Both the position numbers and the translations under genes were made by a program. A DNA stretch of 64,000 nucleotides from Lepidodermella squamata (taxonomy: Eukaryota > Gastrotricha), in the NCBI GenBank assembly GCA_047495785.1, contig JBLDXI010000028.1, positions 1,488,001 through 1,552,000 on the forward strand. Reading direction: 5' to 3'. Under the pieces are notes generated by a model. That model ran no database searches, had not been told where the DNA came from, and saw only the letters and a list, made by a program, of their open reading frames with translations. This document shows positions 49,154 through 60,286 of the stretch, in pieces. Position 1 is the first letter of the stretch. Each line of letters begins with the position of its first letter.

Positions 49154-51551
49154 TTATAGAGAGACGCCGCTATGTTTTGCGGAAAATACAGCAATTTTCG
49201 AGTGCTCCTTCTTCACCACCGGCCAACGATTCGACCATACAGGGAAATACATAATCATAAAATTCGAGCCGGAATAAAGCAGCGAGCCAACAATGAAAGC
49301 TGTCATCTGGTTATATTCAGACCCTGATCCCAGCAAGTAGACGATGAGGAGAAAAGCGAAGAAAATCGTAGTTGAGTTGACTATCGCCATTCGCAGCATA
49401 TTGCACTCGAAGTCATAGAAATGCAATATTTTCATTTTCGTCCGGCTGTCATAAGCGAAAAAGCAGCTGGCAAGTAGAATGAACGCATTCAATCCAATAA
49501 AAGCGGCAAGCCAAGAATACTCAGTCTCCGAAACACAAAATGAACTCGTGACATCGAAGTAAGAATCTAGAGCCTCGTCGAACATTACCTGCGAGGAAAC
49601 GTACTTCACAGAGAAAGCATCAACGGCGAAGATCCAAATGAAAACCGAAACAGCAACCAAACCTGAAATAATCGATCCGATTGCAATCTGGGCAAGTTTC
49701 GACTTAGGAACCCGCTTTTTCATGTGCTCTTTGAAGTCTGCCGAAGTAATGCTGTTAGCATCACTCTTGAACATTATGTCCTTCAAAGATCTCATAATGT
49801 CTCGTAAACCGAAAATTCGGACCATCATCACACTGTTACAAATTGTAACCCCAATCGGTATGAAAAGAGCCCGAATCTTACATAGATATTGCTGGTAGTA
49901 CGCCAATTCCAAGAGGATGAGAATTGAACCAACGTCGAGAACGAAACAACCGAAGAGAAAAAGGAAATTTGTCGGAAAGTTGAAGTAAAATATGAAGTGA
50001 TCTCGATTAACTCTCTTTCGTAAAACAGCGAGGATCGAGATTTGTAAAGGAATTAGAGCCGCAGATATGAATGTCAAAATCCCGAATGTAGCTGAAGGAA
50101 AGCTGGTAACGAGATGAATTACGCTTGACAAATCTTTCGGAGGCTGGCCTGATTTCGTAAACCAAATCGGTGGGTTGATTGGTAATATCTTGTATCCAGT
50201 TGATTTTGAGTCATTATCCGCCCGAATTATTTTATAAATGATGCGAACAGCGCCAGTAATCGGCTGAACCACGAATACATCTTCATCATCGATGAGCAGA
50301 CGCTCCGAGAATTTGATCCTACCAACCCTCAGTCCGATGAAGTCAGTCGCTGCGGTGCTTTCGTTGACAATTCTTCGAACCAAGTCTGGGCTTGTTTCAA
50401 AGTCTTTCAAGCTCATGTTGTACCTTTTTCTAAGCTCTGTTTCGCTTCGGTTTAGAGCTAAGACTGTACCCATAGCGGCGTCGTGACAGATGTGTCTTTG
50501 CCCGATATCGTTAACCCGAGTTCCATTGAGCTCCTTTGACAAGTAAGCTTCAAAGCCATCGATATCGTAACCGAAGGGCGTTGGTTCGAATTTCTGCCAA
50601 CCAAACTGAACCAGGCCGAAGAATAGCGTGACTTTCATCATCTCGGCTATCATAGCCCTCGTACAGCCGGGTATCAACTGCAATCCCGGATCGTCGGCAG
50701 TTGTGTAGGTGAAAAAATTAGCGATGTACAGGTAGTACGGAGCTGTCATGCCAGCGTTGTAAGCTAAACACATAAACTTCACGTACAACCCTGGTTGACC
50801 ATGAGCTGACACGATTATTCTGGCCCCACTTGCTTTGATGTTGTCCATGACAGCTGGAGTCACATCAGCCTCACTTCCGTAGTAAGGAACGTCAATACTT
50901 TGTTGGGCGAAGACAGTTTGAAGCATACGCCCGAATATATCATCATTCGCGTTTGCTGATGATGTGAAAATTGCCATTTGCTTCCATCCACCAATTTGCT
51001 TAGCGAAAATCGGGATCAAATTAGCCATATTTTCATAGGGCCCCTGGGCTCGATAGAGATGATTGAACAAGTTACGTCTCGCGATGAGAGTAGGCCCAGC
51101 ACATCCTTCAGCAAACTGAATGAACTTGTTCGACTTGATAGCGAGTGCATTGGCTGAAAATAGTAGGTTTTGCATTTTAAATAGCTCAAAAGAATTTTTA
51201 AACCTTACTTTGGCAAGCGAGTGAAGTTCCGACGACAATTGGAGAAATGTATGAGTTATTCGATCTATTAATCTCAAACTCCCATAAGAAGTTGATGAAG
51301 CTTTGAGGTCCCTTCATCGCTGCTGGCCCCTCATCTTTTAGAACCATTCTTATGCGGTAGTCTGGCAACACGTCATTGCGGGAGTTGGCAGTATCGATTA
51401 CCAACTTTGCAGCCGTACTACAAGCGGTCGAAATATTCGGACCCGAAACAGGCATCATGTTCAGCATGACTAATTCATATGGTTTCGAGGGTAGGGCAGC
51501 ATTTACTTCAAGAGCAAATTGCATGAAGAAAATATAAACCAACAGCCTCAT
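49154..51551 (-). CDS. class C GPCR, GABA-B-receptor-like
   Basis: Exons 51551-51209 and 51153-49154 (55-bp intron, phase 1) give 780 residues. Signal peptide MRLLVYIFFMQFALEVNA is followed by the ligand-binding lobes: KPYELVMLNMMPV, FINFLWEFEI, ACQTNALAIK across the splice, GCAGPTLIARR, and RHICHDAAMGT. QPPKDLSS lies before TM1, LCKIRALF before TM3, FGLRDIMRSL in loop 2 and FAYDSR near TM5-6. The C-tail ends within about 30 residues of TM7. By eye it is closest to the genes at 4532 and 46270. Intron position and phase are shared by all three, so they descend from one intron-bearing ancestor by whole-gene duplication. Confidence 0.85.
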
Positions 51552-51829
51552 TACTTGGGATGGTGTGTAAAAATCAAAATAAAGATCAGGTCGATATGTT
51601 TAAGAAAATTTTACACTCACATCTCCTGCCTTATTTTTTAATTATGTTGAGAGTGAGCCGAAACTTCGAGAATCTTTTACTTCTTGCAATTACACGATAT
51701 TAAATCGGGTCAAGAGTTAGTCAATTGTGTGTAGTAAATGCGATCAAGCTAATTGATTGTGTTTTCGTCTGTCTACTACTGACATTCCATATAAAGTTAT
51801 AAAGGCGTCAGACGTCGGACAGATTCAAT

Positions 51830-51835
51830 TTTATT
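51830..51835 (-). terminator. poly(A) signal directly abutting the stop codon
   Basis: AATAAA on the minus strand starts right after the TGA at 51836-51838. Confidence 0.6.
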
Positions 51836-53038
51836 TCAGGTCAGGCCAACTGACAAAGCGTACGCCTGTATTCCCAGAAACATCAGGACTGAGATCGCAA
51901 TTACAAAGAAATCAATCAAGCTCATCGTAGCGTAAGATTTTCCGAAAATTCTAACGCTTCGATTTATCCAATGAGTTTTCAGGGGTTCACTCATCAGACG
52001 ATTTGTCATCAACATGTATATAGTCAACGCCCAGGCTAAAATTGAACTCAGATCTGTGTAATTACTCAGAAACGATCGGGTCGGTTTAGGGGGGACGAAA
52101 GATATTATTTCAGTTTGAAGAAAGGTAAATGCGAGCAGGATAGTAACGCAAAACATAGGTCTATCAACAGACCCGACTGGTAAGAAGAAAGCTGTAAGTT
52201 CTAGCACTGATAGCATACAACATGGCGCGAGCAATCCATATACAAAGAAGTCAGACTTGCGACGGAACTTCAGCCGAAAGATCAATCCGCTTTTATTCTC
52301 CAAAAACAAATCGGATGCGTTAACTCGTTCCATTCCCTCGAATGTCCAACCAGCCCCCGGCGACATGAAGCTTGAATGAGGTTGCTGTATGTCCGGCGAA
52401 AAATCAACCGCCCTGTTGTTAGTCTGCATGGCGAATTCCATATCCAAACTTTGGATATCAAACGGGAAGTTTTTGAAGTCCATACCACTTTGGGTTGATG
52501 AAAATACTCCGAAACGCTGCCACCAAAATACAAGGTATCCTTTGGTGGAGGAGTAATAGACTACGTAAAACCTCTCGGCGAAAGTACCATCGTTGAAGCC
52601 GAAATTCGTGACTGCGTTCTGGTGATGAATAGCCGGTTTCCAGAATGAAGTTGGATCAAGATTTATGACCAACTCCTCTGAAGTCTCGTTATCAGGTAAA
52701 TACCACTCAGAGTCAGGATTGTGATCGAATTTGAAGTCTGGGCAATATACCCTCCATCTAATCCTCAAAGACCCTGAAACTGTCATAGTCTCAGCCACAT
52801 CATCGATCCGCTGGAATCTTTGCAACTGTGGGGTTAGTTTTACAGGGGTTGACTGGCACATTGATGAATTTGTGGATCTGAGGCGACCGCTTACGCAAGT
52901 TGGCGAGTATACCATCGGCTGTAAGTGTGGGCATGATTTCACCAATTCCTCAGCAAAATCGTACTTTTCACCTGCTGCGAATACTGCAGACAGGTATAAA
53001 TACATTAAAACGCACGCGCTTTTGACCTGGAAGGACAT
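51836..53038 (-). CDS. pLGIC subunit with both Cys-loop cysteines lost
   Basis: 400 residues with a signal peptide (SACVLMYLYLSAVFAAG). Extra cysteines lie in KSCPHL, YSPTC, SMCQST and WRVYC. The Cys-loop segment is SGMDFKNFPFDIQSL, with Ser and Leu at the cysteine positions. FAMQTNNRAVDF follows. A longer insert (about 15 residues, FDHNPDSEWYLPDN) sits between Cys4 and loop A, which reads FWKPAIHHQNAV. M2 is SVDRPMFCVTILLAFTFLQT, with Asp at -1'. M2-M3 is VPPKPTRSFLSNYTD. The M3-M4 loop is about 35 residues. It is separated from the 42-46 kb Cys-loop-less block by two GPCRs. Its pore region looks more like the Cys-loop-bearing members, so the loss may be independent. Confidence 0.9.
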   Translation of the reverse strand: MSFQVKSACVLMYLYLSAVFAAGEKYDFAEELVKSCPHLQPMVYSPTCVSGRLRSTNSSMCQSTPVKLTPQLQRFQRIDDVAETMTVSGSLRIRWRVYCPDFKFDHNPDSEWYLPDNETSEELVINLDPTSFWKPAIHHQNAVTNFGFNDGTFAERFYVVYYSSTKGYLVFWWQRFGVFSSTQSGMDFKNFPFDIQSLDMEFAMQTNNRAVDFSPDIQQPHSSFMSPGAGWTFEGMERVNASDLFLENKSGLIFRLKFRRKSDFFVYGLLAPCCMLSVLELTAFFLPVGSVDRPMFCVTILLAFTFLQTEIISFVPPKPTRSFLSNYTDLSSILAWALTIYMLMTNRLMSEPLKTHWINRSVRIFGKSYATMSLIDFFVIAISVLMFLGIQAYALSVGLT

Positions 53039-53156
53039 TTTAGTTTTAAAAATCAGTTATAGCTTGATCGCTGAATGCTTATGATTTGTAAATACTCTGT
53101 GTAATCACTCATCCGGTATAGAATGGGAATATGATGATCTCGAGGACAAAAATACA

Positions 53157-53162
53157 TTTATT
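53157..53162 (-). terminator. poly(A) signal overlapping the stop of the small ORF
   Basis: AATAAA on the minus strand contains the TAA at 53158-53160. This supports the small frame upstream as a real transcript. Confidence 0.45.
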
Positions 53163-53361
53163 CCTGCTTCCATGAGGTGAAATGGCCCAACCAGGAAACG
53201 GGCGCGCATAAATCGATTAACCTACCATCAGCCAGTTTCATGTTTTGGGATCCAGCCGCAAAATCACATAATATCTCATCAAAGAATAGATTTCTCGGCG
53301 GCACTTCAACGTTAGGCCAGGTAAACAAGCAAAAAACACAGCATATTTGGTAAAAAAGCAT
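53158..53361 (-). CDS. putative small secreted or membrane peptide, 67 aa
   Basis: I do not recognise the product. The 67-codon frame starts with a hydrophobic stretch (MLFYQICCVFCLFTW) that could be a signal peptide. It contains FFDEILCDFAAG and ends SWLGHFTSWKQE. Support for a real gene is architectural: a TATATAGG about 62 bp upstream of the ATG on the minus strand, and an AATAAA overlapping the stop codon, the same arrangement as confirmed neighbours. It ends about 120 bp upstream of the pLGIC start at 53038. An out-of-frame ATG lies shortly upstream. It could also be a chance frame. Confidence 0.35.
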   Translation of the reverse strand: MLFYQICCVFCLFTWPNVEVPPRNLFFDEILCDFAAGSQNMKLADGRLIDLCAPVSWLGHFTSWKQE

Positions 53362-53422
53362 ACGCGCTCACAAACATTGTAGTCGTTAGTAATCATCAAT
53401 AGAGCAGGAAGTTGCACGCTAT

Positions 53423-53430
53423 CCTATATA
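53423..53430 (-). promoter_or_regulatory. TATA-like box for the small ORF
   Basis: TATATAGG on the minus strand, about 62 bp before the ATG at 53361. Confidence 0.3.
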
Positions 53431-54271
53431 TGAGAGCAAAAGCCCAGTACGCAAAAAACCAACCATGTGTGTCTACATCGGATGTTTTTGTTTCATTACT
53501 GGTTTTTTTGGTATCCTTTCTTCTAAAGTCACGATTTGAACCAAGGGAGCTGATTCGATGAAAGCGAGCCGTATATTACTTGCATTAACTTTGCCGTCCG
53601 TGAACTTCTTTTGATAAGCAATTGATACAACGTTGAATTTGGTGGGATAATTTCCTAATCCTTATCATTATTTTATATAAAATTAATAGAAATTAACTTA
53701 ACGTATGATGAAACGTCGCTTGCTAACCGAAATTGACTTCTGCGAAGTCCTTATTTCGCATCACCAGCTTGTTTTACACAGCAAATGAAGTAGACTAACA
53801 ACTCGAACTTGGCTTTCCCCAATTCCTAATTCAATGTTACCAATTGAAACACCTATCTTCCCCTGAGAAAAAAGGGCAAAGAAAGTTCAATCTTTTATGA
53901 CAGATCGAAGAGTTTCTTTTCCATTACATGCCTGATATTATTTCGTGCGAACCCGAAACCCGAATTTATCAGTCAATTATTCTTTGTCCGAAAATGGTCG
54001 CAAAATCTTTAATCTTTATTGACCCAGCAATAAATCATGATAAAGACTCCTTTACAGACACCACATGATTATGACGTACGAATTCTAATGAGGGAGGTGA
54101 AAAAGGTCACAAAGGCTGCTTAGGCTGCTTAGGTGTGGTTTCCGGTGCACTCTTTAAAGTGAGCGTTTTACAGGGAAAGGAGCACCGCCCAGTTCGCAGC
54201 TGTTTCCTAAACAAATAGACTGCTAGGTCCGCCGTGATTCACACTCAATATCGTATTAGCAATTTAAGACT
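53431..54271. other. intergenic region upstream of the ENPP cluster
   Basis: About 840 bp. A short tandem GGCTGCTTA repeat lies near 54115-54130. No TATA box, gene or RNA was recognised. Confidence 0.35.
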
Positions 54272-55788
54272 ATGAAAAACTCGCTGTTCATCAGCTCTTG
54301 GCTGCTCATGGTCACCATCGGGGCCCATTCGGCCGAAATAAAAGGGCTCAATCAAAAATTGCTGGTGATCTCATTCGACGGCTTTCGACGGCTTTATTTA
54401 GCCGATAACGATCTTCCAAACTTCAACGCCTTCGGGAAAAGCGGAGTGGTTTCCGAACTCACTCAAAGCGTCTTTCCTAGTGACACATTCCCTAATCACT
54501 GTAAGCACTGAGATTTATGTTATCAAGTTTTACTGTTGACTTTTCAGGGTCGATTGCCACTGGAATGTATTCTGAGAGCCACGGCATCGTCTCTAACAGC
54601 TTTTATGATCCGAAACTGAACAAAACATTCACCATGTCGAGCCTTGATACAGCTTTCTGGGACCAGGCTGAGCCTATCTGGATCGCAGCCCGACGAACGG
54701 GTAACAAGCGAACCGGGGTCTCCTTCTGGCCTGGTTCTGCCGTCAAATTCGAGTTGGGAACTCCTGACTTCTATCGAGAGGTCTACAACGACAAAGTGCC
54801 ATTCGAAGAAAGGATCAATGAAACGGTTCGCTATCTTTCGAAAGAGAACGTCGACCTTGCCCTGCTCTACCACAACGAGCCAGACAAAACTGGGCATGAT
54901 AATAAACCGGAATCCGACAAGGTGAAAAAGGTTCTGAAAGAAACTGACGATTACATGGGCAAGATTCTTAAATACTTGGAAGAAGCCGGCCTGAACCAGA
55001 ACAATTTGAATATCATCACTCTGGCTGATCATGGTATGGTTTACGTTGAAACTCGGCTGTATGTTGGCAATTATATCGATATGGCTAGCATTGAATATGT
55101 AAGCTGGATCTCTCAAACTCTTGTGAGTTTTGATACATTGTTATCACAATTTTTCAGCCGACGCAATATGGTGCGTCCATGGGTGTGAGACCTAAAGAAG
55201 GTCGAGCTGACGAGGTTATGGCAAATTTGACAAAAGCTAGTCAGGAAACCGGCCTCTTCAATGTCTATTGGAAGAAGGACGTGCCACTTGAATTTCACTA
55301 TTCAAACAACGATAGAATCACAGAAATTGTTATCATGTGTAAAGTCGGCGTTTACATGGCAAGAGTAAGTTCTTCATCGCTAAATCTTGTCAATCATTCT
55401 CTTTTCTTGTTAGTCTGCAAGCTCGTCAGGCGGCTCCTCTCATGGATTCGACCCAAAGGAATCCGTTATGCAACCTCTTTTCATGGCTCGCGGCCCGGCT
55501 TTCAAGCAGGGTGGCTTCAAAGCGACTCGAATGTTTGAAACGAAAGATATCTATGCCATCATGGCACATGTAACTGGTATTCAACCCGCTGCAACTAATG
55601 CCAGCCTGGAACGAGTTCGAGACCTCTTTGCTGTCGACCCTTTTGACCCGTCAGCCTCGACCTCCAAACAAACTACAACGAAATCTTTATCAGGCTCAAC
55701 TACTGCCAAATCGCGTGCTGATAACTTGAAGTACAACACTATTTTGATTTTCTGTTTCTTAGTTTTACATGTTGATATAGCCAAGTGA
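54272..55788 (+). CDS. ectonucleotide pyrophosphatase/phosphodiesterase (ENPP) family enzyme, copy 1
   Basis: Exons 54272-54500, 54548-55098, 55158-55364 and 55414-55788 give 453 residues. Signal peptide is about 1-20. The two-metal phosphodiesterase site is complete: Asp36 (FDGFR), nucleophile Thr72 (PSDTFPNH), Asn93 (SNSFYD), Asp189 and His193 (PDKTGH), Asp237 and His238 (ADHGM), His339 (SSHGFD). MARGPAFKQGG is the family C-terminal motif. The tail is Ser/Thr-rich (about 400-425) and ends in a hydrophobic segment (ILIFCFLVLHV), so the enzyme is probably held at the cell surface by a GPI anchor or C-terminal membrane helix. Family substrates are extracellular nucleotides or phosphodiester lipids; the exact one is not predictable here. 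It heads a three-gene tandem array. Confidence 0.88.
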
Positions 55789-56238
55789 TACGCGTTATAT
55801 TACCTGCTGATTTTTGTTTCTGTTTACCACGTTTGCTTGCCTCTTCAAATAAATTACAATTTTAGTGCTTCAGACATGTTTTAATCAATCTTGGTCCTGG
55901 CCTCCTAAACGGGATCAATCATCGTTTGCCACGCATTTCATTTCGCTCGGAGGTCGGAGTATGAAATTTTTGCAATAAAATAAATTAAAACTTCGACGAA
56001 ATTCCTTGAAAATTTCAATCACGGTTGACTGCCAGCCTCAGCTGAAAGCTGAAAGATGAATTAAGATGCTTCTTTTTCATGGAAAAAGAGAGCGAGTAAC
56101 CTAACTACCTCTACCTTTGGGATGATGACATTATTTTCATTAACAAAGAAAAGGAAAGAAAACCTTCAGGCAGGGAATTCGCGTAGAACTTGCACATCAC
56201 TCAACAGGCTAGCAGATCCTTAATAAATTTTACATTTG
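55789..56238. other. intergenic region between ENPP copies 1 and 2
   Basis: About 450 bp with AATAAA near 55850 for copy 1. Nothing else supported. Confidence 0.4.
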
Positions 56239-56368
56239 TGTGTTAGATGGTAGAGCTGCAATAACGCATTTTTTCAGCTGTTCGTTAAGAATACATATCA
56301 TTCGCTTGATATGCAAGTCTTACTTCACCAATACGAATACGTCACACTAGTCATTCAAAATCATAAAG
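56239..56368. repeat. duplicated 5' flank, ENPP copy 2
   Basis: This matches 59317-59432 upstream of copy 3. Both contain GCAATAACGCATTTTTTCAG and GTCATTCAAAA. It is the likely shared promoter region, showing that copies 2 and 3 arose by duplication including the 5' flank. Confidence 0.7.
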
Positions 56369-58187
56369 ATGTACAAAAAGTCACTTCTGATACATTTGGG
56401 GCTTTTTCTTGTATTTATCCTTGTCGACTCGGCTGAAAGAAAAGGACTGAATCAAAAGCTCTTGGTGATCTTATTTGACGGATTCCGCATACTCTATTTA
56501 ACTGAGAATGACCTGCCAACTTTTAAGGCCTTCGGGAAAAGTGGACTGATTTCCGAGCTTACTCGAAGCGTCTTCCCGAGCGACACCTTCCCTAATCACT
56601 GTAAGCAACTACTTTATGTTTTTAAGTTTTATCAGTGGTTTTGCAGGGTCTATTGTTACTGGAATGTATCCTGAAAGCCATGGCATCGTCTCCAACAGCT
56701 TTTACGATCCGAAATTGAACAAAACATTCAACGTCTCCAGCCACGATACCGCATTCTGGGATCAAGCTGAGCCTATTTGGATCGCAGCACGACGAACAGG
56801 TAACAAACGAACTGCATCATCATATTGGCCCGGTTCTGCTGTCAAATTCGAGTTGGGGTATCCTGACTTCTATACAACGGTCTACAACGACAAAGTGCCG
56901 TTCGAAGAAAGGATCAATGAAACGGTTCGCTATCTTTCGAAAGAAAACGTCGACCTAGCTCTGCTCTACCACAATGAGCCAGATTTCACCGCACACTACA
57001 ATAACCTTGAATCTGACGTGGTGAAAAAAGTTGTCAAAGCAGCGGATGATTACTTCGCCAAGCTTCTTAAATACTTGGAAGAAGCCGGTCTCAACCAGGA
57101 AAACTTTAACATTATCGCCCTTGCAGATCATGGAATGGTCAGCATTGAGAAGTTTTTATACGTGGGTGATTACGTTGATATGGCGAGCATTGAATATGTA
57201 AGTTGAATCTCTTGAATAACCATGAATCAGGTTTCACCATGAACATACCAGTAGTTATATAGCGAGCCAAATCGCAAGCGATGTTGAGTAAGTTGGATTT
57301 AGCGCTTACTCAATAAAAAACCCTGAAAACTGAACACGGTACTATATACGTTCGGGAATTTTCGATAGCAAATGTATTGGATTGGGTTGTTTCCGAACGT
57401 CATACCCAGTTTCATTTCACAACATTTCATTGGAACGAGATGCTTAAGTTGTCAATTCGTTAATAGTCAAATATTGCGCCATATTTTAGATTTTTTCCTT
57501 GTATTTTCTCAACTTCCGCAATTTATGAGAATTTTCTGTGAATTTTTTGCAGCCGGACATGTATGGTGCCTATATGGGGGTGAGACCCAAAGAAGGCCAG
57601 ACTAACGAGGTTATGGCTAACTTGACAAAAGCAAGTCTGGAAACCGGACTCTTCAATGTTTATTGGAAGAAAGACGTTCCGTTCGAATTACATTTTTCAA
57701 ACAGCGACAGAATACCCGAAATAATGATATTGTGTAAAATCGGCGTTTCCATTGATAGAGTAAGCACTATTCAACTTTCATAGTTGTTTACCGCTTTATG
57801 TTTTCCAATCATTCCCAGTCAAATAATTCGACTTTTAAGTCCACTCATGGATACGACCCCGAGGAAACCGTTATGCAACCTCTTTTCATGGCTCGCGGTC
57901 CAGCTTTTAAACAAGGCGGCTACAAAGTGACTCAAATGTTCGAGACGAAAGATATCTACGCAATCATGGCATATGTTACTGGTATTCAACCCGCTGCAAC
58001 TAACGCTAGCCTGGAACGAGTTCGAGACCTGTTTGCTTTCGACCCGTTTGACCCGTCGGCTTCGACTTCCAATCAACCTACAACCAAATCATTATCAGGC
58101 TTAACGACAGGAAAATCACATGCTGACTACTTAGCATACAACCCTGCTATTATGTTGATAGTTATGGTTATTAATTTTACGTTTTAA
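56369..58187 (+). CDS. ENPP family enzyme, copy 2
   Basis: Exons 56369-56600, 56647-57197, 57553-57759 and 57819-58187 give 452 residues. Exon phases match copy 1, and exons 2 and 3 have identical lengths. The second intron is 355 bp against 59 bp in copy 1. Signal peptide is about 1-21. Active-site residues are all present: Asp37 (though ILFDGFR differs from ISFDGFR), Thr73 (PSDTFPNH), Asp190 and His194 (PDFTAH, Ala in place of Gly), Asp238 and His239 (ADHGM), and His340 (STHGYD). A Thr/Ser-rich tail and a C-terminal hydrophobic segment (PAIMLIVMVINFTF) again suggest surface anchoring. It is likely active. Confidence 0.88.
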
Positions 58188-58517
58188 TATATTATAGCTC
58201 CTGATAAGCGATGTTCTACCTGCTGAGTTTTGTTTCTGTTAGCTTGCCTGTTGAAATGAATACAATTTTAGTGATTCAGTCATGTTTAATCAAACGTGAC
58301 TCTGACCTACTCAACGGTATCAATTTCATTCGCCACGCGTTCATTTTCTCTTTTGGGTGCCTTCATAATAAAAGACGTCCGGCTAAAAAGGCATTTCGTG
58401 GCACAATGTGCGCGGGAAATTTTCGAAAAATGACTGTAAATTGCAGGAAAATTTGCTGAAATGGATCAAAACTAGCGGGAAATTTCGCAGCCCTGTCTGG
58501 CTTAATTCCCGGCTGTT
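58188..58517. other. intergenic region, possible MULE 5' flank
   Basis: About 330 bp. Two similar GCGGGAAATTT-like units occur near 58410 and 58475 and may belong to the transposon. No gene. Confidence 0.3.
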
Positions 58518-59134
58518 AAAATTGTTATGCAGGCTGTCAACCGTCATGTTTGCGCATATGGATTGCAGGGTGCAAACAACAGCAATCCGGTGGTGAAAAG
58601 ATGGGGCAAATATCTGCCAGCATTTGCGTTTCTACCGCTTGATCTTGTTGCGGGCTCCTTCTGTGGCAGAAAAAAGAGAACGGCCTAATTCAGCTTTACG
58701 AATATTTCGAAAATAATTATGTTGGATTATATCGGCATAAGGTGGTTAATACCAACCCGTGATTCGACACGGCACTCTGGAAATGTTAAGTCCGTGTGTT
58801 GCCGGCCTCAGACAACAAGGCGGAGGTTTGGCACAAATCCTTCCAGGAATTTGTGGGTAAGCCCCACCCGTCACCGTACGAAATTATTTCCTTTTTCAAG
58901 AAGGAGCCGGATCTGAGTGATGGCCGACTCTTGGCTGGGCTTAGTGGGCTACCCTTCAAGCGGACCTACCCACAGGAAGAGAGGCACAACAAAGCGTTGA
59001 AGAAAATCTGCGAGGCAATTATTGATAACCCTATTGCTGACTCTGCTACCCTCGAAACTTACCTTTTTACGATTCATTCGCATTTTGAACTCAAGAAAGC
59101 TAAATATCCGAACATCCCGATTGAGTTTTGTTGA
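58518..59134 (+). pseudogene. decayed MULE-type transposase (C-terminal part)
   Basis: Translation in broken frames gives the C-terminal pattern of Mutator-like (MULE) transposases: KIVMQAVNRHVCAYGLQG, WGKYLPAFAFLPLDLV, then after a frameshift near 58660 LYEYFENNYVGLY, then FDTALW, then ASDNKAEVWHKSFQEF and HPSPYEIISFFKKE. In-frame stops occur at 58760-58762 and 58787-58789. The last part, from 58796, is an open frame of 112 codons ending in a stop. The N-terminal DDE region was not found. The pseudogene lies between ENPP copies 2 and 3. Terminal repeats were not identified. Confidence 0.62.
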
Positions 59135-59316
59135 CGAATTTACCCTCCAATAATAAATAGCGCGCTTTTTGTGTAATTACGTGGTTTTTTAGCGCTGTTT
59201 CGACGTTTTTGCTGTTTTGTCGCGTTTGCTGTTTCTTGACTATGATGTTATGTCGGTCTGCCGATTGCACATTACTCTGAATGCCTTAAGCCTTAATAAC
59301 ATAAAAAATAAAGTTT

Positions 59317-59432
59317 GAGTGTTAGAACTGCAATAACGCATTTTTTCAGCTGTTCCTTAAAAATACATACTGTATTGCTTGATGCAAGGCTTAATTCATC
59401 AATGCGAACACAAGTCATTCAAAACAGTGAAG
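59317..59432. repeat. duplicated 5' flank, ENPP copy 3
   Basis: Direct repeat of 56239-56368, directly upstream of the copy 3 ATG at 59433. Confidence 0.7.
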
Positions 59433-59770
59433 ATGTTGTACAAAAAGTCACTTCTGGTACATTTGGGGCTGTTTGTTGTAGTTAACCTTGTCGATTCGGC
59501 TGAAATAAAAGGGCTGAATCAAAAACTCCTAGTGATCTCATTTGACGGATTCCGCAGACTCTATTTAACGGAGAATGACCTGCCAACTTTCAAGGCCTTC
59601 GGGACAAGCGGACTGATTTCCGAACTTACTCGAAGCGTCTTCCCGAGCGACACCCTCCCCAATCACTGTTAGTAATTGATTAAAGTTTTATAGTTCTACC
59701 ATTATATTTGCAGGGTCTATTGTTACTGGCATGTATCCTGAGAGCCACGGCACACATCTCGTGAGAGTGT

Positions 59771-59849
59771 AGGAAATGATATTAAAACTTACATATTCAA
59801 TGCTCGCCATATCAACGTAATCACCGATGAATATCATATTTTCTATGAT
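59771..59849. repeat. inverted repeat arm 1 in ENPP copy 3
   Basis: 79 bp, reverse complement of 60208-60286 without mismatch by eye. It includes the complement of the exon 2 splice donor. Confidence 0.85.
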
Positions 59850-60207
59850 CGCAGCTCGACGAACAGGTAACAAGCGAACTGCGGTATCGTATTGGCCCGG
59901 TTCTATGGTCAAATTCGAGATGGGGTATCCTGACTTCCACAGAGCGGTTTATGACACCAAGGTGACATTCGAAGAAAGAATCAATGAAACCGTGCGTTAT
60001 TTAGCGAGAGAAAACGTAGACCTGGCCCTCCTCTACAACAACGAGCCGGACTACGTCTCACATCAGAATAAACCGCAATCTGATACGGTGAAAAAATCTC
60101 TGAAAGCAGCGGATCAATACTTGTCCAAGATTCTTCGCTATTTGGAAGAAGCCGGTCTCAACAACGAGAACTTGAACATAATCACCCTTGCTGATCATGG
60201 GATGGCT

Positions 60208-60286
60208 ATCATAGAAAATATGATATTCATCGGTGATTACGTTGATATGGCGAGCATTGAATATGTAAGTTTTAATATCATTTCCT
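60208..60286. repeat. inverted repeat arm 2 (source: ENPP copy 3 exon 2 end and intron start)
   Basis: 79 bp spanning the end of exon 2 (FIGDYVDMASIEY codons) and the first 22 bases of the intron. This is the evident source of the inverted copy at 59771-59849. Confidence 0.85.

Noticed and set aside
59688-59912. Minus-strand frame with ENPP-like peptide
   Set aside because: It is the inverted copy of exon 2 sequence within the broken third gene, not a separate antisense gene.
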